Of a stretch of DNA of 64,000 bases, positions 42,253-51,488 are shown one piece after another. Position numbers and translations under genes: made by a program. The DNA is from JAEUJM01 sp044221555 (GTDB lineage: Bacteria; Actinomycetota; Acidimicrobiia; Acidimicrobiales; DATDAH01). The notes beneath the pieces are model-generated. The model did no database searches and had not been told where the DNA came from. It saw nothing but the letters and a program-made list of their open reading frames with translations. Numbering within the stretch: the stretch's first letter is position 1; the number at the start of each line of letters is the position of its first letter. The stretch spans positions 62,001-126,000 of the forward strand of contig JBGAOY010000002.1 in assembly GCA_044221555.1 (NCBI GenBank), written 5' to 3'.

Positions 42253-42302
42253 GGCCGCCCGACCGGGCTGAGGCCGCCCGACCGGGCTGAGGCCGCCCGA
42301 TC
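42246..42302. repeat. Three tandem 19-bp copies spanning the globin stop codon
   Basis: GGGCTGAGGCCGCCCGACC is repeated at 42246-42264, 42265-42283 and 42284-42302; the last copy has T for one C. The first copy contains the TGA stop of the globin gene, so the array repeats the end of the gene into the gap. Each unit carries GGGC and GCCC, so a small hairpin is possible in each, and the array could serve as a terminator. Confidence 0.85.
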
Positions 42303-42416
42303 GGCCGGTGGCGGGCCTCGTCGGGGTCGCGCACGGGAAGCCGCCTGGACGGGCGTAGGCTGGGCCCCATCAAACGCGCCCTCGGCAAGCTCGTCGTCCG
42401 GCTGTTCCGCTACACC

Positions 42417-42953
42417 GTGGTCGGCGATCCGCCCCAGGTCCCGGTGTGCGTGATGGTGGCGGCCCCTCACACCTCCAACTGGGACTTCATCCTCACCATG
42501 GCGCTGGCCTGGTCCTGCGAGCTCGACATCGTCTGGCTGGGCAAGAAGGAGATGTTCGCCGGGCCGGCCGGCTGGCTGTTCCGCGCGCTCGGCGGGGTTG
42601 CGGTGGACAGGGAGAACCCTGTGGGCCTGGTCGATCACATGGTGGGGCGGGCCAGCGACGGGTCGCCCATCGCCATCCTGATCCCACCCGAGGGCACGCG
42701 CACCAAGGAGACCCATTGGAAGTCGGGGTTCCGCCGGATCGCGTTGGGCGCCGACGTTCCCGTGCTGTTGAGCTTCCTCGACGGGCCGACCCGCACCGGT
42801 GGCTACGGGCCGTTGCTGCGGATGACCGACGATGTGGTGGCCGACATGGACGAGATCCGGGCGTTCTACGCGGACAAGCACGGCATGAAGCCCGGCCGCT
42901 TCACGCCGCCCCGCCTTCGCGAGGAGGACGACGCCGTCCGCGACGTCGCCTGA
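42417..42953 (+). CDS. 1-acyl-sn-glycerol-3-phosphate acyltransferase-like (PlsC) protein
   Basis: A 178-residue protein from GTG 42417 of the phospholipid/glycerol acyltransferase superfamily. The catalytic HX4D motif is in AAPHTSNWDFIL, the substrate loop is IPPEGTRTKETHWKSGF, and VPVLLSF is the later conserved strand. It probably acylates a lysophospholipid or another alcohol at the membrane. The N-terminal amphipathic part usual for this subgroup (about KRALGKLVVRLFRYTV) is encoded in frame directly upstream, from 42369, but without any ATG, GTG or TTG before the next stop. Either an ATC at 42369 starts the protein or the short form is made. The globin gene and a 19-bp repeat array lie upstream. 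Confidence 0.75.
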   Translation: MVGDPPQVPVCVMVAAPHTSNWDFILTMALAWSCELDIVWLGKKEMFAGPAGWLFRALGGVAVDRENPVGLVDHMVGRASDGSPIAILIPPEGTRTKETHWKSGFRRIALGADVPVLLSFLDGPTRTGGYGPLLRMTDDVVADMDEIRAFYADKHGMKPGRFTPPRLREEDDAVRDVA

Positions 42954-42976
42954 CCACGCCGTCGCCTGACCACGCC
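42945..42976. repeat. Tandem 16-bp duplication spanning the acyltransferase stop codon
   Basis: GTCGCCTGACCACGCC occurs at 42945-42960 and again at 42961-42976 without a mismatch. The TGA of the first copy is the stop codon of the acyltransferase gene. Confidence 0.85.
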
Positions 42977-43048
42977 GACGCCCTCCGGGGCCACGGAGTG
43001 ACGTAGGTCCCTTCCGCCCGAGCCCGCCCGCGGCGATGATCAGCGGCG

Positions 43049-43882
43049 ATGACCCTGTCGATGATCCGACCGCTGCTGCGACCCGTCGTGGAGGCGTTGG
43101 GCCGTGACCTGCGGGGCACCGCTCTGGCCCAGGCCGCGGCCGCGGGGCTGCCCGGGCCGGACCCCGACGCGTCGACGGTCGACGCGGCCGAGGTCGAGCG
43201 GCTCCCCGGCGCCGTGCGCCGCTACCTCACCTACATGGGCACGGTCGGCGCCCCCCGGGTGTGGTCGTTCGCGGCGCGGTTCCGTGGTCGCTTCAACCTG
43301 CGGGGCCGGGGCTGGATGCCCGCCGAGGCGTGGCAGTACAACTGCGCCGAACCGATCGGTCGGGTGTTCCACATGCGGCTCGACCTGGGCGGCGTGGTGC
43401 CCATGGTCGGCCGCGACACCTACCTGGACGGCACGGGCCGGATGGTGGGTCGATTGCTGGGTGTCGTCCCTGTCGTCGACGGCCACGGCCTGGAGTTCGA
43501 CATCTCCGAGTTGACCACCTGGCTCAACGACGCCCTGGTGCTGGCGCCGTCGATGCTCCTGGCTCACGACGTGGAGTGGGGGGCGGTCGACGACGACTCG
43601 TTCCAGGTCGCACTGACGCACGCCGGCCACACGGTGAGCGCTCGCGTGCTCCTCGACGAGCGGGGCGCGATCCGCGACTTCTCGAGCACCGATCGCTGGG
43701 CCGACCTGCCGGGCGGTCTCGTGCGCGCCGAGTGGACGACGCCGTTCGACGGCTGGGGCGTGGCCGACGGCCGCCCGCTGCCCATCGCCGGGCGGGCGGT
43801 GTGGCATCTCGAGGACGGACCGCTCACCTACGTCGAGGGAGCCTTCGTGCCCGGCAGCGTGGCCGTCAACCTCCGGCCGTAG
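43049..43882 (+). CDS. DUF6544/DUF6920-like protein
   Basis: A 277-residue soluble protein of a family of uncharacterised actinobacterial proteins. The conserved features seen are LPGAVRRYLTYMGTVGAP near residue 55, FRGRFNLRGRGWMP, the long beta-rich middle with VVPMVGRDTYLDGTGRMVGRLLG, and the later TWLNDALVLAPSMLL and EWTTPFDGW blocks. The alternation of strands and the buried aromatic positions suggest a lipid-carrier-like or START-like beta barrel, but this is inference. No catalytic residues can be named. ATG 43049 lacks a clear ribosome site; an ATG six codons in would also fit. It stands alone between the acyltransferase gene and a 600 bp non-coding stretch. Confidence 0.65.
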   Translation: MTLSMIRPLLRPVVEALGRDLRGTALAQAAAAGLPGPDPDASTVDAAEVERLPGAVRRYLTYMGTVGAPRVWSFAARFRGRFNLRGRGWMPAEAWQYNCAEPIGRVFHMRLDLGGVVPMVGRDTYLDGTGRMVGRLLGVVPVVDGHGLEFDISELTTWLNDALVLAPSMLLAHDVEWGAVDDDSFQVALTHAGHTVSARVLLDERGAIRDFSSTDRWADLPGGLVRAEWTTPFDGWGVADGRPLPIAGRAVWHLEDGPLTYVEGAFVPGSVAVNLRP

Positions 43883-44152
43883 CGGGTCGGTTGGCCGGTA
43901 TACCGAGCCCACCGTGCCGTCGGGCGTCAGTGGACAGCTCGGCACTGGCGCCCGATGTGCCGGCCGTGCCGGCTGTCGCATGCTGGCGGGCCCCTCGGCA
44001 GTGCGGTCGGCCCCTCTGCGCTGGTGGTCTCGCGGCCGGCCCGTCGACTGACTCCCGAGCGGCGCATCGCGGGCGGAACGGCGCGACGACGGGGGGCGAC
44101 GGCCACGCGGATCTCACGCTCGGTGCCCGCCGGGCCCGCCGTCACCGAACCT

Positions 44153-44189
44153 GAGGCAATGGCCCCCGGGTTCCGGGGGTCATTGCCTC
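44153..44189. repeat. 17-bp inverted repeat with 3-nt loop
   Basis: GAGGCAATGGCCCCCGG, the loop GTT, then CCGGGGGTCATTGCCTC: 17 pairs with a single mismatch (a C/T change that still allows a G-U pair in RNA). It lies 270 bp past the DUF6544-like gene. The outer half (GAGGCAATG) is less GC-rich than the surroundings. It could be a terminator or a non-autonomous element. Confidence 0.65.
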
Positions 44190-44430
44190 GAGTTCGACAA
44201 CCGTCGTCGATCCGAACGCGCAGGGTGACGAATGGGCCCGAAAGCGTCGGCCCTGGGCACCAGACGAGCTGCGCCGGATCGGACGTCGGCGCTGGAGCAC
44301 GAGACCCCACTGCCCCTCGCCCGGTGGTGTGCGCCATCGACGACCAGCGTGCGACAGCTTGTGGTGGCTCTGCGTCGAGGACGGTTGCCCGGCGGCGTGG
44401 TGAGGTGGGGCACCACCACCGACGAGGGAC

Positions 44431-44451
44431 CGTGACGTGTCAGGAGTCACG
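44431..44451. promoter_or_regulatory. Spaced dyad CGTGAC-N9-GTCACG upstream of membrane protein gene
   Basis: Two perfect 6-bp arms are separated by nine bases, placing their centres 15 bases apart. It lies 44 bp upstream of the start at 44495. The form suits a dimeric regulator, but no promoter elements are convincing nearby. Confidence 0.25.
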
Positions 44452-44494
44452 TCCCCCCGCGGAACCGGACAGGCGAGCGTGCCGTCTGAGCGGC

Positions 44495-45379
44495 ATGCAC
44501 ACCGAGATCGATGTCGACGTCCCCACCCCGCGTGCCGGTGCGAGTCTCCTCGCCAGGACCACGCCCCACGCCGTCACCGCCGCCACGTCGCTCGGCGCCG
44601 ACTCGGGCCGGTTGACGGTGACCGAGGCCGACGTGCTCGGACCGGTCGATGCCGTCGCACCGGTCGATCGGGTCGACGTCTTCTTCACCCCGCCGACTGG
44701 CATCCCTGTTGCCGCCCGGCCGGCAACCGCTGAGGCGGGACTGGCCGTGGCCCCGGTGGTCGGGCCGGCTGCGGGGCCGTCCCGTCGTGAGCGCCGCCGG
44801 ACCCGGCGCAGGACGCGCCTGGTGGTGCTCGCCGTCGGGATGGTGTGGGCCGTCGCCCTCGTCGGGGTGGTGGCCTACGCGGTCGGCCGTGACGAGGGCG
44901 ACCGGTCGGCGGCGCCGCCGGCGGCGGCGTCGCCCGATCCGGCGCCCGCGGCGGGCGATGCCACGGTGGACGACGCCGCGCCGGACGATGCCACGGACGA
45001 CGATGCCACGGACGACGCCACCGCGGCCGACGGCGGGGCGGACGGTGCGGTGGCCGGTGACGCCACGGCGGACGTCGGCGGGGTGGACGCCGCCGCCTCC
45101 TCCGATGCGCAGCAGGCGGTCCGGTCCTACATCGCCACCCGTGGCACCGATGCCGAGCGGGCCTTCAGCAGCCAGGGCGGCCGCGACGAGCTCGACGCCG
45201 TCATCGCCGACCTCGGACGAGCGGTGCCGCAGGGCGACGCCACGTGCACCGCGGTGGGGGTGGCCTCGTTCACCTGCGTGCAGGACACCGACCAGGGGGC
45301 GATCACCTTCACCGTGGGCCCGGACCCGGACGACCCCGCCACCAGTGGGTTCGAGGTGGTCGGGGCCCAGGTCGGCTGA
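44495..45379 (+). CDS. Single-pass membrane protein with acidic Asp/Ala/Thr linker
   Basis: A 294-residue protein with a cytoplasmic N-terminus of about 110 residues ending in a very basic stretch (RRERRRTRRRTR). One transmembrane helix follows (LVVLAVGMVWAVALVGVVAYAV), then an acidic low-complexity linker rich in DDAT repeats, and an extracytoplasmic domain of about 90 residues. That domain has two cysteines (DATCTAVG and SFTCVQD) likely to form a disulfide, and ends in a beta-rich ITFTVGPDPDD segment. The layout recalls secreted-domain proteins of the DUF4333 kind, but I do not recognise the family. The stop-transfer basic cluster indicates cytoplasm-in topology. ATG 44495 is the first start past the dyad element. 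It converges with the HMG-CoA lyase operon. Confidence 0.65.
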   Translation: MHTEIDVDVPTPRAGASLLARTTPHAVTAATSLGADSGRLTVTEADVLGPVDAVAPVDRVDVFFTPPTGIPVAARPATAEAGLAVAPVVGPAAGPSRRERRRTRRRTRLVVLAVGMVWAVALVGVVAYAVGRDEGDRSAAPPAAASPDPAPAAGDATVDDAAPDDATDDDATDDATAADGGADGAVAGDATADVGGVDAAASSDAQQAVRSYIATRGTDAERAFSSQGGRDELDAVIADLGRAVPQGDATCTAVGVASFTCVQDTDQGAITFTVGPDPDDPATSGFEVVGAQVG

Positions 45380-45584
45380 CCCCCACCGCTTTCGGAGGCA
45401 CTGCATCGGTGCCACGGGCGGCGCACCCTTCGGCGGCAGGTTCTGTCCAGCGGCGACGCTGGTTCGACCCGCCGACTCGAACAGGCCGACGGTGGCGGTG
45501 GCGGACCGTCGGAGCCGTGTCCGCACCCACGGGTCCCGCAGGAGCGCCGCTGGTCCCGACCGCCGTCACCTCGATCACGGGACG

Positions 45585-46504
45585 TCAGGGCTCGGGCACC
45601 GGCGCGAGGCGGTCGCGGGGCCCGGCGTAGGCGAGGCGGCTGGGGAGCTCGTGGCCCACGAGCCGCTCGGCCAGCGCCGCGACGTCGAGCAAGCGGCCCA
45701 GATCGATGCCGGTGTGGACCCCGAGATCGTCGAACAGCGCCACCGCCGCCTCGGTGGCCACGTTGCCGGCGGCGCCGGCCGCGAACGGTGAACCGCCGAG
45801 GCCGCCGACCGAGGTGTCGTACCGGGCCACGCCCGCCTGCCAGCCGGCGTAGAGGTTGAGCAGGCCGGTGCCCCGGGTGTCGTGCAGGTGGAGGCCCAGG
45901 TGGGTGCCGGTGACCGCCAGCAGCTCCTGGACCAGGCGGGGGGTGGCCATGCCGGTGGTGTCGGCCAGGGTGAGGGCGCTCACGCCGGCGTCGACCAGGC
46001 GCACACCCAGGTCGGCGACCTCGACGGGGGCGATGTCGCCTTCGTAGGGCGACCCGAAGGCGCAGGAGATGACGGCGTCGACGGGCACGCCCGCCGCCGC
46101 GGCCGACGACGACACCGTGGCGATGGCGGCGAGCGATTCATCGACGGTCATGCGGACGTTGCGCTGGTTGTAGGCCGGCGAGGCCGACACGGTGACGGTG
46201 AGCTCGTCGACGCCGGCGGCCAGGGCCAGCTCGGCGCCGCGGGCGTTCGGCACCAGGGCCGCCCGCACGACCCCGTCCGGTCGGCCCACCGCGGCGATCA
46301 CCTCGTCGCTGCCCGCCATGGCGGGCACGGCGCGCGGGCTGACGAAGGCGCCCACCTCGAGGTGGGTGACCCCCGCGGCGAGGAGGGCGTCGACGAGGGC
46401 GACGCGGTCGGCGACCGGGCACACCTCCTCGCCCTGGAGCCCATCACGGGCGCCGACCTCGCGGATCGTGACCGATGACGGCCCGCCGGCGGTCAGGGCG
46501 CCGC

Positions 46505-46508
<4 letters not shown>
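45585..46508 (-). CDS. mvaB: Hydroxymethylglutaryl-CoA lyase
   Basis: A 307-residue TIM-barrel lyase that splits 3-hydroxy-3-methylglutaryl-CoA into acetyl-CoA and acetoacetate, the last step of leucine breakdown. The family start motif REVGARDGLQGE has the catalytic Arg and the metal aspartate. The second-metal histidines are in GLHLHDTRGTGL. The catalytic cysteine loop is present as VGGLGGSPFAAGAAGN but lacks the usual cysteine (GGCPxAPGA in typical enzymes; here GGSPFAAGA), a notable change. ATG 46508 overlaps the stop of the acetoacetyl-CoA synthetase gene as ATGA. That coupling makes sense, because the synthetase activates the acetoacetate released here. The Cys-to-Ser replacement leaves exact activity open; related lyases without this Cys exist. 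Confidence 0.85.
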
Positions 46509-48490
<1,982 letters not shown>

Positions 48491-48729
48491 GCGCCCACCA
48501 TGGCCGACGCCCGGGGTCGTCGCAACCGGTGGCGACGAGCACCGCGGCCGCCTGGCCTCGCAGCCGACCAGCACAGCGTCGCTCCATGCGGTGGATCACC
48601 ATCGGGCCTCGTGGGCCGACTCGGTGGGTCACCCGTGTGGCGGGCGTTCCTCCGGGAGCGTGGCGCCCGTCGTGACGCAGGTGGTGGATCGGTCCCCTAA
48701 GTTTCGGTGACGACGGAAAGGGGCCCGCG

Positions 48730-48930
48730 ATGAGGGTTCAGATCGATGACGGGCGGTGCCAGGGGCACGGCCGCTGCTACGCCCTGGCGCCCGCGGTGTT
48801 CGCACCCGACGACATAGGCCAGGGCACGGTCCTGGGGGACGGGCAGGTCGCGCCCGGCGAGGAGGACCGGGCCCGACTGGCCACGGCCAACTGCCCGGAG
48901 CAGGCGATCACCGTGATCGAGGACGACTGA
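48730..48930 (+). CDS. Ferredoxin, 3Fe-4S type (P450 partner)
   Basis: A 66-residue ferredoxin of the single-cluster type that feeds electrons to P450s. The cluster ligands are in RCQGHGRCYAL and NCPEQAI, the CxxHxxC...CP pattern in which a histidine replaces the second cysteine, as found for many 3Fe-4S P450 redox partners. ATG 48730 follows GGAAAGGGG. A -10-like TAAGTT lies at 48699-48704. Its stop overlaps the start of the P450 gene as TGATG, so the two are made together. A ferredoxin reductase gene is not in the window. Confidence 0.92.
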   Translation: MRVQIDDGRCQGHGRCYALAPAVFAPDDIGQGTVLGDGQVAPGEEDRARLATANCPEQAITVIEDD

Positions 48931-50135
48931 TGGGCCTCCACGACCCGGTGGAGGACTGGGCCACCGACTTCGATCACACCGACGACACCTGGGTGGCCGA
49001 CCCGTTCCCGATCTGGGACGACCTGCGCGAGCGCTGCCCCATCGCCCACACCGACCGCTACGGCGGCGGCTGGCTCCCCACCCGGTTCGACGACGTCGAG
49101 GCCATCGCCCACGACACCGAGCGCTTCACCTCCCGCAGCATCGTGATGTCGCAGCACCGGCCGCCGCTCGACATGGCGCCGGCCGGCGTGGCGCCGCCGA
49201 TCTCGTCCGACCCGCCGTTCCACCAGGGGGCGCGGCGGGTGCTGCTGCCGGCGTTCGCGCCCCAGGCCATCGCCAAGCTGGAGGCGTCGACCCGCACGTT
49301 CTGCGAGGGCCTGATCGCCGACATGGGCGACCGCCAGGTCGTGGACGCCGCCGTCGACTACGCCCAGCACATCCCGGTGCGGGTGATCGCGAACATGTTG
49401 GGCTTCCCCCAGGAGGACGCCGACCGGTTCCGGGCGTTCGTCCACCACACCCTCGAGGGCGTCGACCTGCCCCAGGACCAGCGGGCGCTCGGGTTCCTCG
49501 AGCTGTTCGGCTACCTCGAGGACCAGGTGCGCGACCATGTGGCCAACCCGCGTGACGACCTCACCTCGTACCTGCTCGGTGCCGAGATGGACGGCGAGCG
49601 ACTGCAGCCCGAGCACGTCACCCGCACCATCGGCCTCATCCTCATCGCCGGCATCGACACCACGTGGAGTGCCATCGGCGCCTCGATCTGGCACCTGGCC
49701 GCCCACCCCGACGACCGGCGCCGCCTGACGGCGGAGCCGGACCTGTTGCCCACGGCCATCGAGGAGCTCCTGCGTGCCTACGCGCCGGTCACCATGGCCC
49801 GGTTGGTGCGCGAGGACATGGACTACCGGGGCTGCCCGATGAAGGCCGACGACTGGGTGCTCCTGCCCTTCCCCGCCGCCAATCGCGACCCTCGAGCGTT
49901 CGACCGGGCCGACGAGGTGGTGCTCGACCGCGAGGTCAACCGCCACGCCGCCTTCGGGTTGGGGATCCACCGCTGCGCCGGCTCGCACCTGGCCCGCATG
50001 GAGCTGCGGGTGGCGCTCGAGGTGTGGCTGGCCGCGTTCGCCGATGGCTTCGAACTGGCCGACCCCGACGAGGTCACCTGGTCGGGCGGCCAGGTCCGAG
50101 GGCCGCGCACCCTCCCGGTACGCATCCTGCCGTGA
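48930..50135 (+). CDS. Cytochrome P450
   Basis: A 401-residue soluble bacterial P450. The haem loop FGLGIHRCAGSHLAR gives the cysteine ligand at residue 349. The I-helix motif is AGIDTTWSAIG, with the acid-alcohol pair shifted to Asp-Thr-Thr, and the K helix is EELLRAYAP. The start ATG 48930 overlaps the ferredoxin stop by one base. The stop overlaps the GTG of the PQQ-type dehydrogenase as GTGA, making a three-gene operon. It is only distantly like the P450 at 2.5 kb, judged by its different N-terminus and meander regions. The substrate is unknown. Confidence 0.93.
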   Translation: MGLHDPVEDWATDFDHTDDTWVADPFPIWDDLRERCPIAHTDRYGGGWLPTRFDDVEAIAHDTERFTSRSIVMSQHRPPLDMAPAGVAPPISSDPPFHQGARRVLLPAFAPQAIAKLEASTRTFCEGLIADMGDRQVVDAAVDYAQHIPVRVIANMLGFPQEDADRFRAFVHHTLEGVDLPQDQRALGFLELFGYLEDQVRDHVANPRDDLTSYLLGAEMDGERLQPEHVTRTIGLILIAGIDTTWSAIGASIWHLAAHPDDRRRLTAEPDLLPTAIEELLRAYAPVTMARLVREDMDYRGCPMKADDWVLLPFPAANRDPRAFDRADEVVLDREVNRHAAFGLGIHRCAGSHLARMELRVALEVWLAAFADGFELADPDEVTWSGGQVRGPRTLPVRILP

Positions 50136-51406
50136 GGCGGCTCGCCGCCGCGGTGGCGCTGGTGGCGCTGGTGGCGCTGGTGGGCGGGCCATCGGGCGCG
50201 GTCGCGTCCGCGTCCGCGGGCCTGTCGGGTGCACCGGGCGCGGGGCCGTCGGGCGCGCGTGCATCGGGAGCGGCGGGAGCGGCCACGGCGGACGAGCGGT
50301 CGCTCGACGACGTGGCCGTCACGCTCACCCCCCTCGTCCACCTCGACGCGCCCATGGCGCTGGCCACACGCCAGGGCACCGACGACCTCTACGTGGCCGA
50401 GCGGGCGGGCCTGGTGCGCCGCCTGGTGTCCGGCGGGGGCTCGCTCGCGGTCGATCCCGAGCCGGTGCTCGACCTGACGGCACGGACGACCACCGACAAC
50501 GAACGGGGCCTGCTCGGCCTGGTGTTCTCGCCCGACGGATCGAAGCTCTACGTGCACCTCACCAACCTGCACGGCGACACCCGCCTGCTGGAGTACACGA
50601 TGGCCGGTGAGCAGGCGGTGCTCGGTTCACGCCGCACCCTGCTGCGGGTGGCCCAACCCTTCCCGAACCACAACGGCGGGCAGTTGGCCTTCGGTCCCGA
50701 CGGCCGGCTCTACCTGGGCCTCGGCGACGGCGGCGCCGGTGGCGATCCCTTCGGCAACGGCCAGGACACCTCGGTGCTGCTCGGCAAGATCCTGCGCATC
50801 GATCCCACGCCCACAGGGTCGGCGCCCTACCGCGTGCCGCGGTCGAACCCGTTCGTCGGCGGCGGCCCGGCAGGGGCCGCCACCCGGCCCGAGATCTGGA
50901 TGTACGGCCTGCGCAACCCCTGGCGATTCAGCTTCGACCGCGACACCGGCGCCCTGTGGGTGGCCGACGTGGGCCAGGACACCTTCGAGGAGGTGGACAA
51001 GCTGCCCCGTGGTCGTCACGGGCGCAACGCCGGCCGGGGGGCCAACCTGGGCTGGTCGCAGATGGAGGGCGACCAGCCCTTCGACGGGGGCACCGAGCCG
51101 GCGAACCACACCCGCCCGATCTTCACGTACCCGCACGGGCTGAACAACCAGAACGGGTGCGCGGTGATCGGCGGGTACGTCTACCGCGGCAGCGGCGTGC
51201 CGGGCCTGGCCGGCGCCTACGTGTACGGCGACCTGTGCAAGGCCCACGTCCGGGCGCTGGTGCAGCGCCACGGGGTGGTCAGTGACGAGCGCGACCTCGG
51301 GGTGGACCTGGGTGGCGCCGCGCTCGTCGGCTTCGGCGAGGACGCGTCGGGCGAGCTGTACACGCTGGGTGACGACGGGACGGTGTCGCGCCTCGACGCC
51401 GCCTGA
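50132..51406 (+). CDS. Exported PQQ-type sugar dehydrogenase (SGDH/Asd family)
   Basis: A 424-residue exported six-bladed beta-propeller of the soluble glucose/sorbosone dehydrogenase family. It has a signal peptide (RRLAAAVALVALVALVGG) and an Ala/Gly-rich spacer. Family blocks are ERGLLGLVFSPDGSKLYVHL, the catalytic-histidine block FPNHNGGQLAFGPDGRLYLG, LGDGGAGGDPFGNGQD, GKILRIDP, YGLRNPWRFSFD and ADVGQDTFEEVD. Members oxidise aldoses or alcohols with pyrroloquinoline quinone, often in trans to any PQQ synthesis gene. GTG 50132 overlaps the P450 stop as GTGA. Coupling of an extracytoplasmic oxidoreductase to a cytosolic P450 is unusual and might mean they work on the same compound in two compartments, which is inference. 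Confidence 0.85.
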   Translation: MRRLAAAVALVALVALVGGPSGAVASASAGLSGAPGAGPSGARASGAAGAATADERSLDDVAVTLTPLVHLDAPMALATRQGTDDLYVAERAGLVRRLVSGGGSLAVDPEPVLDLTARTTTDNERGLLGLVFSPDGSKLYVHLTNLHGDTRLLEYTMAGEQAVLGSRRTLLRVAQPFPNHNGGQLAFGPDGRLYLGLGDGGAGGDPFGNGQDTSVLLGKILRIDPTPTGSAPYRVPRSNPFVGGGPAGAATRPEIWMYGLRNPWRFSFDRDTGALWVADVGQDTFEEVDKLPRGRHGRNAGRGANLGWSQMEGDQPFDGGTEPANHTRPIFTYPHGLNNQNGCAVIGGYVYRGSGVPGLAGAYVYGDLCKAHVRALVQRHGVVSDERDLGVDLGGAALVGFGEDASGELYTLGDDGTVSRLDAA

Positions 51407-51488
51407 CCGACGGGCCCCGCCGAACCGGCGCGACGGCGCTCCACGACTAATGTCCCAGCGATAGCGGACACCGGCGTGGGGAGAGATC

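Larger units (their letters stand above)
43883..44494. other. 612-bp non-coding stretch with inverted repeats
   Basis: No frame here shows homology or the usual codon pattern; all are Arg/Pro/Gly-rich. Two dyad structures stand out: a long hairpin at 44153-44189 and CGTGAC-N9-GTCACG at 44431-44451, the second only 44 bp before the next gene. The stretch may be the remains of a lost gene. Confidence 0.5.

Noticed and set aside
43927..44337. 136-codon minus-strand frame in the gene-free stretch
   Set aside because: Arg/Pro/Gly-rich product, poor codon pattern, crossed by a hairpin; not supported as a gene.
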